DNA from: Prochlorococcus sp. AG-363-M17
GTDB taxonomy: Bacteria > Cyanobacteriota > Cyanobacteriia > PCC-6307 > Cyanobiaceae
NCBI GenBank assembly: GCA_003278365.1
Contig: QCFS01000013.1
Coordinates: 1 to 35,173, forward strand
Length of the DNA: 35,173 nucleotides
Reading direction: 5' to 3'
The notes beneath the pieces were generated by a model, which had not been told where the DNA came from, made no database searches, and saw nothing but the letters and a program-made list of their open reading frames with translations. Shown in pieces: positions 25,470 through 33,472 of the stretch (the stretch's first letter is position 1; the number at the start of each line of letters is the position of its first letter). The translations under genes and the position numbers were made by a program.

Positions 25470-25477
25470 CTTCATTA

Positions 25478-26659
25478 ATGGGAACATATAACCGTTTGCC
25501 CATTGCATTCACAAAAGGTAAAGGCTGTTGGCTATGGGATAAGCAAGGCCACTGCTATTTAGATGCATTAGCTGGAATAGCCACCTGTAGCCTTGGACAT
25601 AGCAATAGAGCACTGCGAATTGAACTATCCAAACAATTAAAGAAAGTCCAACATGTATCCAATCTTTATCAAATACCCGAGCAAGAGCAACTTGCTAAAT
25701 GGCTAGTTGAGCACAGCTGCGCTGAGAAGGTTTTCTTCTGCAATAGCGGAGCCGAAGCAAATGAAGCTGCCATAAAACTCTCAAGAAAGCATGGTCATGT
25801 AGTTAGGGGAATTCAAGAGCCAGTAATTCTTGTAGCGAATGGAAGCTTTCATGGAAGAACCCTTGCAACTGTGAGCGCTACTGGCCAGCCAAAATATCAT
25901 CGAGGCTTTGAACCAACTGTAAAAGGATTTCAATTTTTCCCCTATAACGACACCAAATCATTCGAGCGCCTACTTTATCGTCTTGAAGCTGAAGGTCCCA
26001 AGGTAGCGTCAATACTAATAGAACCAATTCAAGGGGAAGGCGGAGTGAACCCTGGCAACAGAGATTTCTTTCTTCGCCTAAGAAATTTATGCAATGAATA
26101 TCAAATACTTTTTATTTATGATGAAGTTCAGATAGGTATGGGCAGAAGTGGCCATTGGTGGGGTTATCAACAACTTGGTATCGAGCCAGATGCATTCACC
26201 TTGGCGAAAGGATTAGGAGGGGGACATGCAATTGGAGCATTACTTGTAAACCAAAAAGCAAACTTATTTTCTCCAGGAGACCACGCCAGTACATTTGGGG
26301 GGAATCCTTTTGCTTGCAAGGCAGGACTAACTGTTGCCCAAGAGATAACAAGGATGAGTCTTCTTGAAAATGTCCAACAACGTGGGGAGCAACTTAGGCA
26401 GGGTCTTCTACAACTGATCGAACTTTTTCCCAATGAATTCGAAGAGGTTCGAGGCTGGGGACTTCTGCAAGGACTAGTTTTAAAAGACACTACGAATCTA
26501 ACCGCTCAAACATTTGCCAGTGAAGCCATTAAAGAAAAACTTCTAGTAGGAGCAGCAGGAGAAAAAGTCATTCGATTTGCTCCTCCTTTAATCATTAATT
26601 CAAGAGAAGTTTCAAAACTACTTCTACGAGTAAAGAGAAGTCTTATTCGTTGCAAGTGA
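25478..26659 (+). CDS. argD: Acetylornithine aminotransferase
   Basis: The 393-residue PLP enzyme has DALAGIATCSLGHSN, FFCNSGAEANEAAIKLSRKH, NGSFHGRTLATVSATGQ, a PLP-lysine site in FTLAKGLGGGHAIGA and STFGGNPFACKAG. This is the ArgD form of class III aminotransferases, in arginine synthesis. I place the start at ATG 25478 (MGTYNRLPIAF), eight bases after tRNA-Leu; frame upstream of that is the tRNA itself. The transcript may be cut at the tRNA end, leaving an almost leaderless mRNA. The gene overlaps folC as GTGA. Confidence 0.94.
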   Translation: MGTYNRLPIAFTKGKGCWLWDKQGHCYLDALAGIATCSLGHSNRALRIELSKQLKKVQHVSNLYQIPEQEQLAKWLVEHSCAEKVFFCNSGAEANEAAIKLSRKHGHVVRGIQEPVILVANGSFHGRTLATVSATGQPKYHRGFEPTVKGFQFFPYNDTKSFERLLYRLEAEGPKVASILIEPIQGEGGVNPGNRDFFLRLRNLCNEYQILFIYDEVQIGMGRSGHWWGYQQLGIEPDAFTLAKGLGGGHAIGALLVNQKANLFSPGDHASTFGGNPFACKAGLTVAQEITRMSLLENVQQRGEQLRQGLLQLIELFPNEFEEVRGWGLLQGLVLKDTTNLTAQTFASEAIKEKLLVGAAGEKVIRFAPPLIINSREVSKLLLRVKRSLIRCK

Positions 26660-27894
26660 ATTCAAGCAAGAAAATCAAATTGACTAGTGATTTAGGTGAT
26701 TTAATTTCAAGTATTGATTCTCGTGGGATGGCTCTAGGAATAGACCGTATGCAAAGAGCCTTAAAACGGATGGGCAACCCTTGTGGCTCTATTCCTGCAA
26801 TTCAAGTCATTGGTACAAATGGCAAGGGCTCCATAGCAAGCTTTATTGAAAGTGGTATTAGAGCAGCTGGAATCAAAACCGGTTTAACAACATCACCACA
26901 TCTAGTTGATTGGAGCGAAAGGATAAAAACTAATGGTAAGAAAATTTCTAGGCACTTGCTGAGGCAAAGACTTAAAGAAATTCAATCCTTAGCCCAAGAA
27001 GAGGATCTCACACCTTTTGAATTCCTTTTAGCGGCCGCTTTTGATCATTTCGAACAAGAAAAAGTCGAGATACTTGTTTTAGAGGTAGGTCTGGGTGGTC
27101 GTGGAGATGCAACAACAGCTCATTATCATCGACCAATAATAGCCATTGGTGCAATAGGATTAGATCATTGCGAATACCTAGGCTCAAGTATCAAAGATAT
27201 AGCGCATGAAAAAGTAGCCGTCATTTCTAAGGGTGCTTCTGTAATTAGTGGTCCTCAAAATGAAGAGGTAAGCAATATTATTGAAGAGAAAGCAAAACAA
27301 GAAGATGCGAAGGTTAAATGGGTTAAACCTATTCCCTTTCATTGGAATCTTGGCATCCCAGGAGATGTCCAAAGAGAGAATGCTGCTGTTGCTAAGGGAG
27401 CTCTTCAAGAATTAGCTTCTATTGGTTTGCCTATTAATGACAATCAAATAAGACAAGGGCTTAGCAACGCAAAATGGCCTGGAAGATTGCAGAGCGTCAC
27501 ATGGGGAAAACTACCTTTATTAATCGATGGAGCGCACAATCCACAAGCAATGGAACGTTTGGCAATTGAAAGGACCAACTGGGCACACCATGAAGAGGGC
27601 CTGAATTGGATACTTGGAATACAAGCCAATAAAAATGCTCCAAAAATGATTAACTTATTACTCAAACCAAAAGACATTGCATGGATTGTCCCTGTACCTA
27701 ACCATTTAAGTTGGACAGAAGAGGCACTAAAGAATAGTTGCAAAGACATATCAACCCAACTGAGATATGCAAATAAAGTAGAGGATTGTCTATCAATAAT
27801 TCATAACAAGGGCTGGCCCAAAACCCCACCTGTAATAACTGGCTCTCTTCATCTTTTAGGAGACTTATACGCAAACGAATTAATCAGTGATTGA
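26656..27894 (+). CDS. folC: Folylpolyglutamate / dihydrofolate synthase
   Basis: The protein of about 412 residues has the Mur-ligase-like P-loop VIGTNGKGSIASFIESG, the SPHLVDWSERI motif, LEVGLGGRGDATTA and a C-terminal domain with LLIDGAHNPQAMERLA, all FolC hallmarks. The enzyme adds glutamate to folates. I choose GTG at 26656, which overlaps the argD stop as GTGA; a TTG at 26650 is the alternative. The stop codon lies in a small hairpin at the convergent junction with the oxidase gene. Confidence 0.94.
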   Translation: MNSSKKIKLTSDLGDLISSIDSRGMALGIDRMQRALKRMGNPCGSIPAIQVIGTNGKGSIASFIESGIRAAGIKTGLTTSPHLVDWSERIKTNGKKISRHLLRQRLKEIQSLAQEEDLTPFEFLLAAAFDHFEQEKVEILVLEVGLGGRGDATTAHYHRPIIAIGAIGLDHCEYLGSSIKDIAHEKVAVISKGASVISGPQNEEVSNIIEEKAKQEDAKVKWVKPIPFHWNLGIPGDVQRENAAVAKGALQELASIGLPINDNQIRQGLSNAKWPGRLQSVTWGKLPLLIDGAHNPQAMERLAIERTNWAHHEEGLNWILGIQANKNAPKMINLLLKPKDIAWIVPVPNHLSWTEEALKNSCKDISTQLRYANKVEDCLSIIHNKGWPKTPPVITGSLHLLGDLYANELISD

Positions 27895-27900
27895 CTGATT
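27882..27900. terminator. Possible hairpin at the folC end
   Basis: AATCAGT (27882-27888) and ACTGATT (27894-27900) form a perfect 7-bp stem with a 5-nt loop spanning the folC stop codon, in the 24-nt convergent gap region. It is AT-rich and has no U-tract on either strand, so a terminator role is tentative. Confidence 0.3.
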
Positions 27901-27918
27901 GAGAAAAAGTCGAAAAGT

Positions 27919-29265
27919 CTACACATCTAGCCATCCCTTTAATTTTCCTGGATTCAAAAGTCCGTTCGGATCATAATTTTTCTTAGCCTCAACTTGATTT
28001 ACGTCAACCAATCCAAGCCCTCCATCTTCAACCGTAATAACATGAGGATTAAACAAAACCGCCCCAAGGTCCTTGCAATGAGCAATTAACTCATACAAGC
28101 GATCTTCGTTATTCCACTTAACCAAAGGCAATGCCGCCAATCGCTGAGCCCCTTGTTGACGAACAACTTCTAAATGCCAAAGCAAGTCTTCTCCCCACCT
28201 TTGCTTGATTGTGTCCATAAAAACAAACTCTGGTTGGGGGAGAAGCATCTGAAGATAAGTCCATTGGCTATTCACTGCACGCATATGAAGCGTGGTGTGA
28301 TTCCAAGTAAGTTCACGAAATGCTGTCCGAGACTGTTCTCTCTCTAACCCTAAACAATGAAATTCACCCCCCATTGAGTCTGCCAATCTTTGAATAGTAG
28401 TTATCCCATCAGGTGCGACAAGAAAGAGTAGACGATGCTTATTACATGACAATCTGGATAAAGCCGGTAGATGCTTAACAATATTTTTCTCTAATAAGGA
28501 AGCCAGGTTCAAATCAATAGCAGCATGCGCACAAGCATGAAGAAGAGCTACCGCTTTCTCCCAATCCTCACAATCAATGCACACCTCTTCCCATGGAATT
28601 GTTGGAGCAGTAGACAAGCTCAATGTCGAAATAATTCCATTGGTTCCATAGGCATGGTTAAGAGCTTCAGCTTCAAGAGCATCTAATCGCAACCGTTGAG
28701 GAGACTCCTCAACGGTAATAATTTCCAAACCCATTAAATGGCCAGGATCTCGCAAAAACCCCCAACGTACAGAACCTATTCCACCAGAGCCCCCCGCCAC
28801 GAATCCTCCAATGGAAGCACTTCGCCAAGTGCTTGGGACCAACCTCAATTGGCGACCGTAGGCAGCTAAATAGCTTTGTAAATCTCTTAGTAGGCATCCT
28901 GGCTCAACAGTAATAACACCTGTTTTTGGATCAAAATTTTTTATTTTGGTCATAGCTCCCATCAGCATCAGTACTCCTCCCCTAAGAGGAACACATTGCC
29001 CATAATTGCCAGTTCCCGAGCCCCGAAGTGTTAATGGAACATCTCTTTTCCAACAAGCAGAAGCAACAAGTTCTATTGCTTCTTGAGATTTTGGTCTTAC
29101 TACCAATTCAGGAGAACAATCCTTCAGGAGATCTTTGAGAATCGGAGAATAATCATAAAAGTCCTTTGAAAATCGTTCAAGCTCTCTGGGTTCGGTAATT
29201 AGATCTAAATCCTCACACAAGGTCAACTCGTTACATAATTCTTGAAAGGCTTCAAAGGAGTACAT
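27919..29265 (-). CDS. FAD-linked oxidase of the GlcD / VAO family
   Basis: The 448-residue protein has the VAO-type FAD-binding domain: VVRPKSQEAIELVASACW, PLTLRGSGTGNYGQCVPLRGG, ITVEPGCLLRDLQSYLAA and the ASIGGFVAGGSGGIGSVRWG loop. The C-terminus ends DPNGLLNPGKLKGW as in glycolate or D-lactate dehydrogenase subunits. The substrate cannot be told from sequence. No GlcE or GlcF partner is present. It follows a cytosine-deaminase-like gene by 3 nt and that gene overlaps a DUF4359 gene, so the three are probably one operon. Confidence 0.85.
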   Translation of the reverse strand: MYSFEAFQELCNELTLCEDLDLITEPRELERFSKDFYDYSPILKDLLKDCSPELVVRPKSQEAIELVASACWKRDVPLTLRGSGTGNYGQCVPLRGGVLMLMGAMTKIKNFDPKTGVITVEPGCLLRDLQSYLAAYGRQLRLVPSTWRSASIGGFVAGGSGGIGSVRWGFLRDPGHLMGLEIITVEESPQRLRLDALEAEALNHAYGTNGIISTLSLSTAPTIPWEEVCIDCEDWEKAVALLHACAHAAIDLNLASLLEKNIVKHLPALSRLSCNKHRLLFLVAPDGITTIQRLADSMGGEFHCLGLEREQSRTAFRELTWNHTTLHMRAVNSQWTYLQMLLPQPEFVFMDTIKQRWGEDLLWHLEVVRQQGAQRLAALPLVKWNNEDRLYELIAHCKDLGAVLFNPHVITVEDGGLGLVDVNQVEAKKNYDPNGLLNPGKLKGWLDV

Positions 29266-29268
29266 CAG

Positions 29269-30516
29269 CTATTGGGAGTATTTTTTAGGAGTTTCATATA
29301 AAACCCCATCGATCATTACTTTTCGCTTTGGTGGACTAGCAAGAGCTTTTGACCAACTATCAGCCTGCAAAATTACAAATTCAGCAGGACTACCCACTTG
29401 AAATGTGCCTTCCCAATCAAGGTCCATAAGATTCGCAGCTGAAGTAGTAAAAGGAGCAATACCTAAACGCTCCCACGGAGCTGTTTGAGCAAATACTAGA
29501 GAGATCGCCATTAACATAAGTGGGTCTAGATTCCCAACCGGGAACCAAGAGTCCTGAACATTATCTCCCCCAATTGCTACAACTACACCTGCTTGCTGCA
29601 GTTCTTTGATAGGTGCAAATGGGCGCACAGATGAAGAAGTCGATCTGTTTCCCCCTAAAAGCCATCCATTTGTAAGTGGTAACGCTACTACTCCAACGCC
29701 GTGGAAGGCCAATCTATCTGCCATTCGCCTTATTCGATTAGGCGACAGCAATCCCATGCTGCTGACATGGCTACATGTAACTGAACAAGAAATAGTCATA
29801 TGGTCCAAAACATCTAACAACTGAGTCAAGCCCGCCGCAGGGTGAATCTCCCCCTCGTCGACATGAATGTCAACACCACAACCAAGATGATCTGCCAAAG
29901 CCAACATGTTTTTCAACTCCTCTCTAATAGAAGGCTTATGAAAGGGTGGAAGAAGAACTCCACCCAGCAAGGCACCTAATGGAGCTATACGTTTAGCAAA
30001 GTCAATTCCTTCCCGAGTACTCCAATAACCAATAGGAGTTAAAGCAACGAGCTGCATGTCAACAAGTCCTTTCCACTTAACTTTTAAAGAACTCAATGAC
30101 TCCCAACTTTGATCAGCAACACTTCCAAAACTATCTATATGAGTCCTAATAGCTCTTAACCCATTATCCATTGCAAGCCATAAAGCTCGTTCTGCCCTTT
30201 GCGTAACGGATGTCTTTGTACGTTTTGAATGTTCAAGCAAGTTAGCTTCATATGCATCACAATAATTTCCCGAAAAATTAGGGAAATCTTTCCAAGTGAA
30301 TACTTTGTCTAAATGTGCATGCGGTTCAACTAATCGTGGCAACACTAAATTATGTGAAGACAAGACCTCATTACTTAGAGGCCTAACACGTTTGACCTTG
30401 CCTTCAGCCCACTCCAAGCAAACATGACTTAGCCCCTCAATATTTGAGGTTATCGGCAATTCGTTTTTATCCCAAGCAATCAAACACCGCGGAATCCAAG
30501 CATTTATCTGATTCAT
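29269..30516 (-). CDS. Cytosine-deaminase-like amidohydrolase
   Basis: The 415-residue metal-dependent hydrolase shows VEPHAHLDKVFTW (the HxH metal site), RAIRTHIDSFG, DIHVDEGEIHPAAG, TCSHVSSMGLL and AIGGDNVQDSWFPVG, which is close to the GHDDV-DPWYPLG motif of CodA. Members deaminate cytosine or related rings; the exact substrate is uncertain, and some CodA-like enzymes act on other heterocycles. Its start overlaps the upstream DUF4359 gene by four bases and its stop is 3 nt before the FAD oxidase. Confidence 0.85.
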   Translation of the reverse strand: MNQINAWIPRCLIAWDKNELPITSNIEGLSHVCLEWAEGKVKRVRPLSNEVLSSHNLVLPRLVEPHAHLDKVFTWKDFPNFSGNYCDAYEANLLEHSKRTKTSVTQRAERALWLAMDNGLRAIRTHIDSFGSVADQSWESLSSLKVKWKGLVDMQLVALTPIGYWSTREGIDFAKRIAPLGALLGGVLLPPFHKPSIREELKNMLALADHLGCGVDIHVDEGEIHPAAGLTQLLDVLDHMTISCSVTCSHVSSMGLLSPNRIRRMADRLAFHGVGVVALPLTNGWLLGGNRSTSSSVRPFAPIKELQQAGVVVAIGGDNVQDSWFPVGNLDPLMLMAISLVFAQTAPWERLGIAPFTTSAANLMDLDWEGTFQVGSPAEFVILQADSWSKALASPPKRKVMIDGVLYETPKKYSQ

Positions 30517-30968
30517 TTTTCTTGAGTTACATTTTCATCTTCGACTTCGACATGAACGTTAATCGTAGAAAAGCGACCTGCTCCACCAATAGTCGTAATG
30601 GTGTATTTACGCAAGCTCAACAAGGGAAGGAACTCTTCTCCTCCTATTTTCGTCATATACAAACTGAAAAGCCTTGGATTCAATCTTGTCGTATATCTCC
30701 TCACAAAAGCAGAGAGCACCTCCTTTTGTGAGGCTAAGACCTTAGGACAATCTTGAACCCGAATACTCAAAGCCATAGAGATCCTCTCCTTATCACATAA
30801 CTCCTTTCTCCCCAGTTCTACCAACTTCTCTCCGGCATATGTGCTGTAATGATCAAATGATGGATTGGTATAAAGCAATGCTGAAAAACTCCCTGCAATT
30901 GCAACAAAACCAAGCATCCAACTACCGAAGGGGGAGGGCCTTGAGCCAAACTGGAATCTAATATTCAC
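30513..30968 (-). CDS. DUF4359 family small membrane-anchored protein
   Basis: The 151-residue product has a hydrophobic N-terminal segment (about 17-35, SWMLGFVAIAGSFSALLYT) followed by NPSFDHYSTYAGEKLVELGRKELC, the pattern of the cyanobacterial DUF4359 family. The two cysteines (KELCDKER and VQDCPKV) are typical. Function is unknown. The start is GTG at 30968; ATG within the hydrophobic segment is less likely. The gene overlaps the amidohydrolase as ATGA. Confidence 0.75.
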   Translation of the reverse strand: MNIRFQFGSRPSPFGSWMLGFVAIAGSFSALLYTNPSFDHYSTYAGEKLVELGRKELCDKERISMALSIRVQDCPKVLASQKEVLSAFVRRYTTRLNPRLFSLYMTKIGGEEFLPLLSLRKYTITTIGGAGRFSTINVHVEVEDENVTQEK

Positions 30969-30971
30969 TTA

Positions 30972-30997
30972 TCGGTGAATTGGTAAATTCTTACCGA
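30972..30997. promoter_or_regulatory. Inverted-repeat cluster just upstream of tRNA-His
   Basis: TCGGTGAATT (30972-30981) pairs with AATTC and ACCGA (30986-30990, 30993-30997) apart from a two-base bulge; GGTAA/TTACC (30982-30986, 30991-30995) is a competing 5-bp stem. All lie in the 32-nt divergent gap between the DUF4359 gene and tRNA-His, so they must overlap both promoters. Confidence 0.3.
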
Positions 30998-31000
30998 CGC

Positions 31001-31074
31001 GGCGGGCGTCGCCAAGTGGTTAAGGCAGCGGCTTGTGGCGCCGCTATTCGGGGGTTCGAATCCCCTCGCTCGCC
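31001..31074 (+). tRNA. tRNA-His(GTG)
   Basis: The acceptor GCGGGCG (31002-31008) pairs with CGCTCGC (31067-31073, one G-U), the anticodon stem GCGGC/GCCGC encloses TTGTGGC with anticodon GTG, and the T-arm is GGGG-TTCGAAT-CCCC. The extra G at 31001 and C at 31074 form the G-1:C73 pair required by histidyl-tRNA synthetase. CCA is not encoded. Confidence 0.96.
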
Positions 31075-31250
31075 CTTCATCTTCAAAAAAGAAGCCAATC
31101 AACAATTCCAAAGAAACCTAAAGGACTCAGAACCAACTTTTTCCTCCTCATCATAAATAGAACCAAAAAGAAGCTTTTCTTTCTCCATAAGACTTTGATC
31201 ACAAATACTCTTATGTGAGTGCATACCTAATAACATCTATATAAAAACTG

Positions 31251-31262
31251 TTGGGATCCCAA
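31251..31262. promoter_or_regulatory. 12-bp perfect palindrome upstream of miaB
   Basis: TTGGGATCCCAA is a perfect palindrome 33 nt before the miaB start codon, with an AT-rich TATATAAAA just before it. It lies in the 221-nt gap 31075-31295, which otherwise holds nothing I can identify. It may be an operator near the start of the miaB transcript. Confidence 0.3.
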
Positions 31263-31295
31263 GATTCCTTCTCAAACAATTAATGCCTTAATGCC

Positions 31296-32081
31296 TTGAA
31301 CGCTACATCTTCAATTGACTCCCGAAACAAATTCTCCGCTACGGATAAAGCTCGGGGAAGCTATTGGATTACGACCTTTGGCTGTCAAATGAATAAAGCT
31401 GATTCAGAACGAATGGCAGGAATTCTTGAATCTATGGGATATCAACAAGCAAATGAAGAACTCCAGGCAGATCTAGTCCTCTATAACACCTGCACAATAC
31501 GAGACAGTGCAGAGCAAAAAGTTTATAGCTATTTAGGTCGGCAAGCCCAGCGCAAAAAAAAGAATCCCCATCTCAAGCTTGTTATTGCTGGCTGTGTTGC
31601 CCAACAAGAAGGAGAATCACTTCTTAGAAGGGTGCCTGAGATAGATCTGGTTCTAGGACCACAACACACAAATCGACTGGGAACGCTTCTCGAGCAGGTG
31701 GATAGTGGCCAACAAGTTGTTGCTACAAATGAGCTACATATATTGGAAGACATAACCAGTGCAAGGCGTGAAAGCAACATATGCGCATGGGTAAATGTTA
31801 TTTATGGATGCAACGAACGTTGCACATATTGCGTTGTACCTTCAGTAAGAGGGAAGGAGCAATCTCGTAAACCTAGCTCTATAAGGAAAGAGATAGAGCA
31901 ACTTGCACAACTTGGCTATAGAGAAATCACCTTACTAGGACAAAATATTGATGCCTATGGGAGAGATCTCCCAGGAATAACGAAAGAAGGTAGAAGAGAA
32001 AATACCCTTACTGATTTACTTGAATATATTCATGATGTCAAAGGAATTGAAAGAATCCGTTTTGATGCATTATGTCCTTAA
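31296..32081 (+). pseudogene. miaB: miaB, N-terminal two thirds only (broken at an inversion junction)
   Basis: The frame opens with TTG at 31296 and encodes the MiaB N-terminal domain with cysteines C30, C66 and C100, then the radical-SAM motif CNERCTYC at 172-179. MiaB adds the 2-methylthio group to i6A37 of tRNAs. After residue 256 (GIERIRF) the sequence no longer matches the family, in which the next residues are normally like TSHPRYFTERL; here it runs DALCP and stops. The radical-SAM domain end and the TRAM domain are missing. The missing part is on the other strand at 34587-35173. The usable miaB sequence ends near 32063. Confidence 0.9.
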
Positions 32082-32189
32082 AGGAACATTCTGTTTTGGA
32101 TTGTTGATATGGTTCCTACTTTTTGCTGCTTCTGCAACTAATAGTCATCGAATCCAAGCTTGACCAGAGTGCAAAAGGCATAGGTTTCT
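32064..32189. other. Inversion junction and sequence downstream of ftsQ
   Basis: From about 32064 the sequence switches from miaB to non-coding DNA that lies, on the minus strand, directly after the ftsQ stop. In the usual gene order this would be the ftsQ-ftsZ spacer. No ftsZ start is recognisable in these 126 bases. No insertion sequence, tRNA or repeat is seen at the junction. Confidence 0.7.
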
Positions 32190-33017
32190 CTAGTTCAGTT
32201 GACGTTTCGGCTCGGAAAATTGTAATTCCGGCTTTGATGGGTCTGTCATATCGATGCTCATGCCAGGCTTGTTCCGAATGTTAGAAGGCAACTCCTTGCT
32301 GAGATGTGCAATGGCCTTGAGTTTGCCTAAAAGTCTCCCTCTACTTAGGCCAAGTTCGATCATCCCTAGGTCCTTGGTCTCTAGATTTAGCTCTCCTTTT
32401 GGTGACAAGATTATTCTTTGTAAGGGACTGCCTAGATGATTTCTGTTCTTTAACAATATGGAAATGCTTTCTTTATGTTGCGTGCTCCATCCCTCAACTG
32501 AAAGAGAGCTCGTAGGCTTAGGCAAGCTCGTTAGAAATTTTATTGGGATCCATTCTCCCTCCTTGTCAACGAGTCCTTTTTCTGTAAGATCGCCTTTTAG
32601 CCTTGTTGCATAAGCAATTGGTTCTCTTTCTTGGAGATGAATCTCTAATGATGGAGGTATTATATGACGACGAACAATTGCCGATCGCACTGGTAGTTTT
32701 CTAAGTATTGACTCTTCAAGCTTATTAGGGTCTAATGAAAAAAGTGTGAAAGGAAGAGATAACTCCGACTCGCTAATCACCACTGTCTTTTTTAGATTAT
32801 TGCTACCCTTTATTTTGATGTTTTGCGCATCAATAGGACGCCATCCATTAATAATAAGAACCCAAAATATGGTTCCTGAAATCATCATATGAAATGAAAT
32901 TCTCCATAAAGAAACAAAAAATAGTTTTCTTTGCTTTAATTTATAAGAATGATTGGGACTAATCTTTGAATTGGCTTTTGGCCTTGAAGATTTTTTTGGG
33001 GTTGTTTCATTTATCAC
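32190..33017 (-). CDS. ftsQ: Cell division protein FtsQ
   Basis: The 275-residue protein has a basic cytoplasmic tail (KKSSRPKANSK, then KLKQRK), one transmembrane helix at about 38-57 (WRISFHMMISGTIFWVLIIN), and a POTRA-like region (about 63-130) with LPVRSAIVRRHIIPPSLEIHLQEREPIA, the usual FtsQ/DivIB pattern. It links early and late divisome proteins in the periplasm. It overlaps the preceding unknown gene by four bases. Its orientation relative to the miaB 5' part is reversed from the expected one. Confidence 0.9.
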   Translation of the reverse strand: MINETTPKKSSRPKANSKISPNHSYKLKQRKLFFVSLWRISFHMMISGTIFWVLIINGWRPIDAQNIKIKGSNNLKKTVVISESELSLPFTLFSLDPNKLEESILRKLPVRSAIVRRHIIPPSLEIHLQEREPIAYATRLKGDLTEKGLVDKEGEWIPIKFLTSLPKPTSSLSVEGWSTQHKESISILLKNRNHLGSPLQRIILSPKGELNLETKDLGMIELGLSRGRLLGKLKAIAHLSKELPSNIRNKPGMSIDMTDPSKPELQFSEPKRQLN

Positions 33018-33424
33018 AGGTCACAACGAGATTTACCCATTAGTTGATCCATCCATTCACGAGCCTGCTCTGCATCAGTAAATGGAACATCCATTTCTTG
33101 ACCACTTCCAATAAGCCTTAGCCTGCAGCGACCTTGGGACTCTTCCGTTAGTGGGGCTTCTCCGGAAGTAAGAGACATCAATTCAAGAAGCTCTAATTTC
33201 GTAATATCAAATGACCCCTTTTGATTAAAGCTTCCAGCTTCAAATGTACTCCAGCTAAGTACACCTTCTTTTAACATTGCACCACCTGAGCTATCTAGTT
33301 TGGAAATCTCAGCGCCTTTTGCCCAAGTGCGAAATAGATTTTGTCTACGTCTTTCAAGCCATCCTAAGGCGGTTAAAAGCCCAAAAGCTAGTAGAAGTGG
33401 AAACCAGAGCAGTCCGTGAATCAT
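33014..33424 (-). CDS. Conserved hypothetical protein between ddl and ftsQ
   Basis: The 136-residue protein has one N-terminal transmembrane helix (about 4-21, GLLWFPLLLAFGLLTALGW) and a soluble domain with RLRLIGSGQEMDVPFTDAEQAREWMDQLM. I do not recognise a family of known function. As I recall, a small gene of this type sits between ddl and ftsQ in other picocyanobacteria, so a role in the cell envelope or division is plausible but not shown. It overlaps ftsQ by four bases. Confidence 0.75.
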   Translation of the reverse strand: MIHGLLWFPLLLAFGLLTALGWLERRRQNLFRTWAKGAEISKLDSSGGAMLKEGVLSWSTFEAGSFNQKGSFDITKLELLELMSLTSGEAPLTEESQGRCRLRLIGSGQEMDVPFTDAEQAREWMDQLMGKSRCDL

Positions 33425-33472
33425 TTGATGGCCAAAAGGCGAATTTTTAAAGAGCTTCTTTTGGTAGTTCCA

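Noticed and set aside
25394-25477. N-terminal extension of argD (MPELVDGLDSK and following)
   Set aside because: These codons are the tRNA-Leu(CAA) gene read as protein; the family start fits ATG 25478.
31033-31218. 61-aa plus-strand ORF
   Set aside because: It begins inside tRNA-His and continues into low-complexity spacer; no protein-like features.
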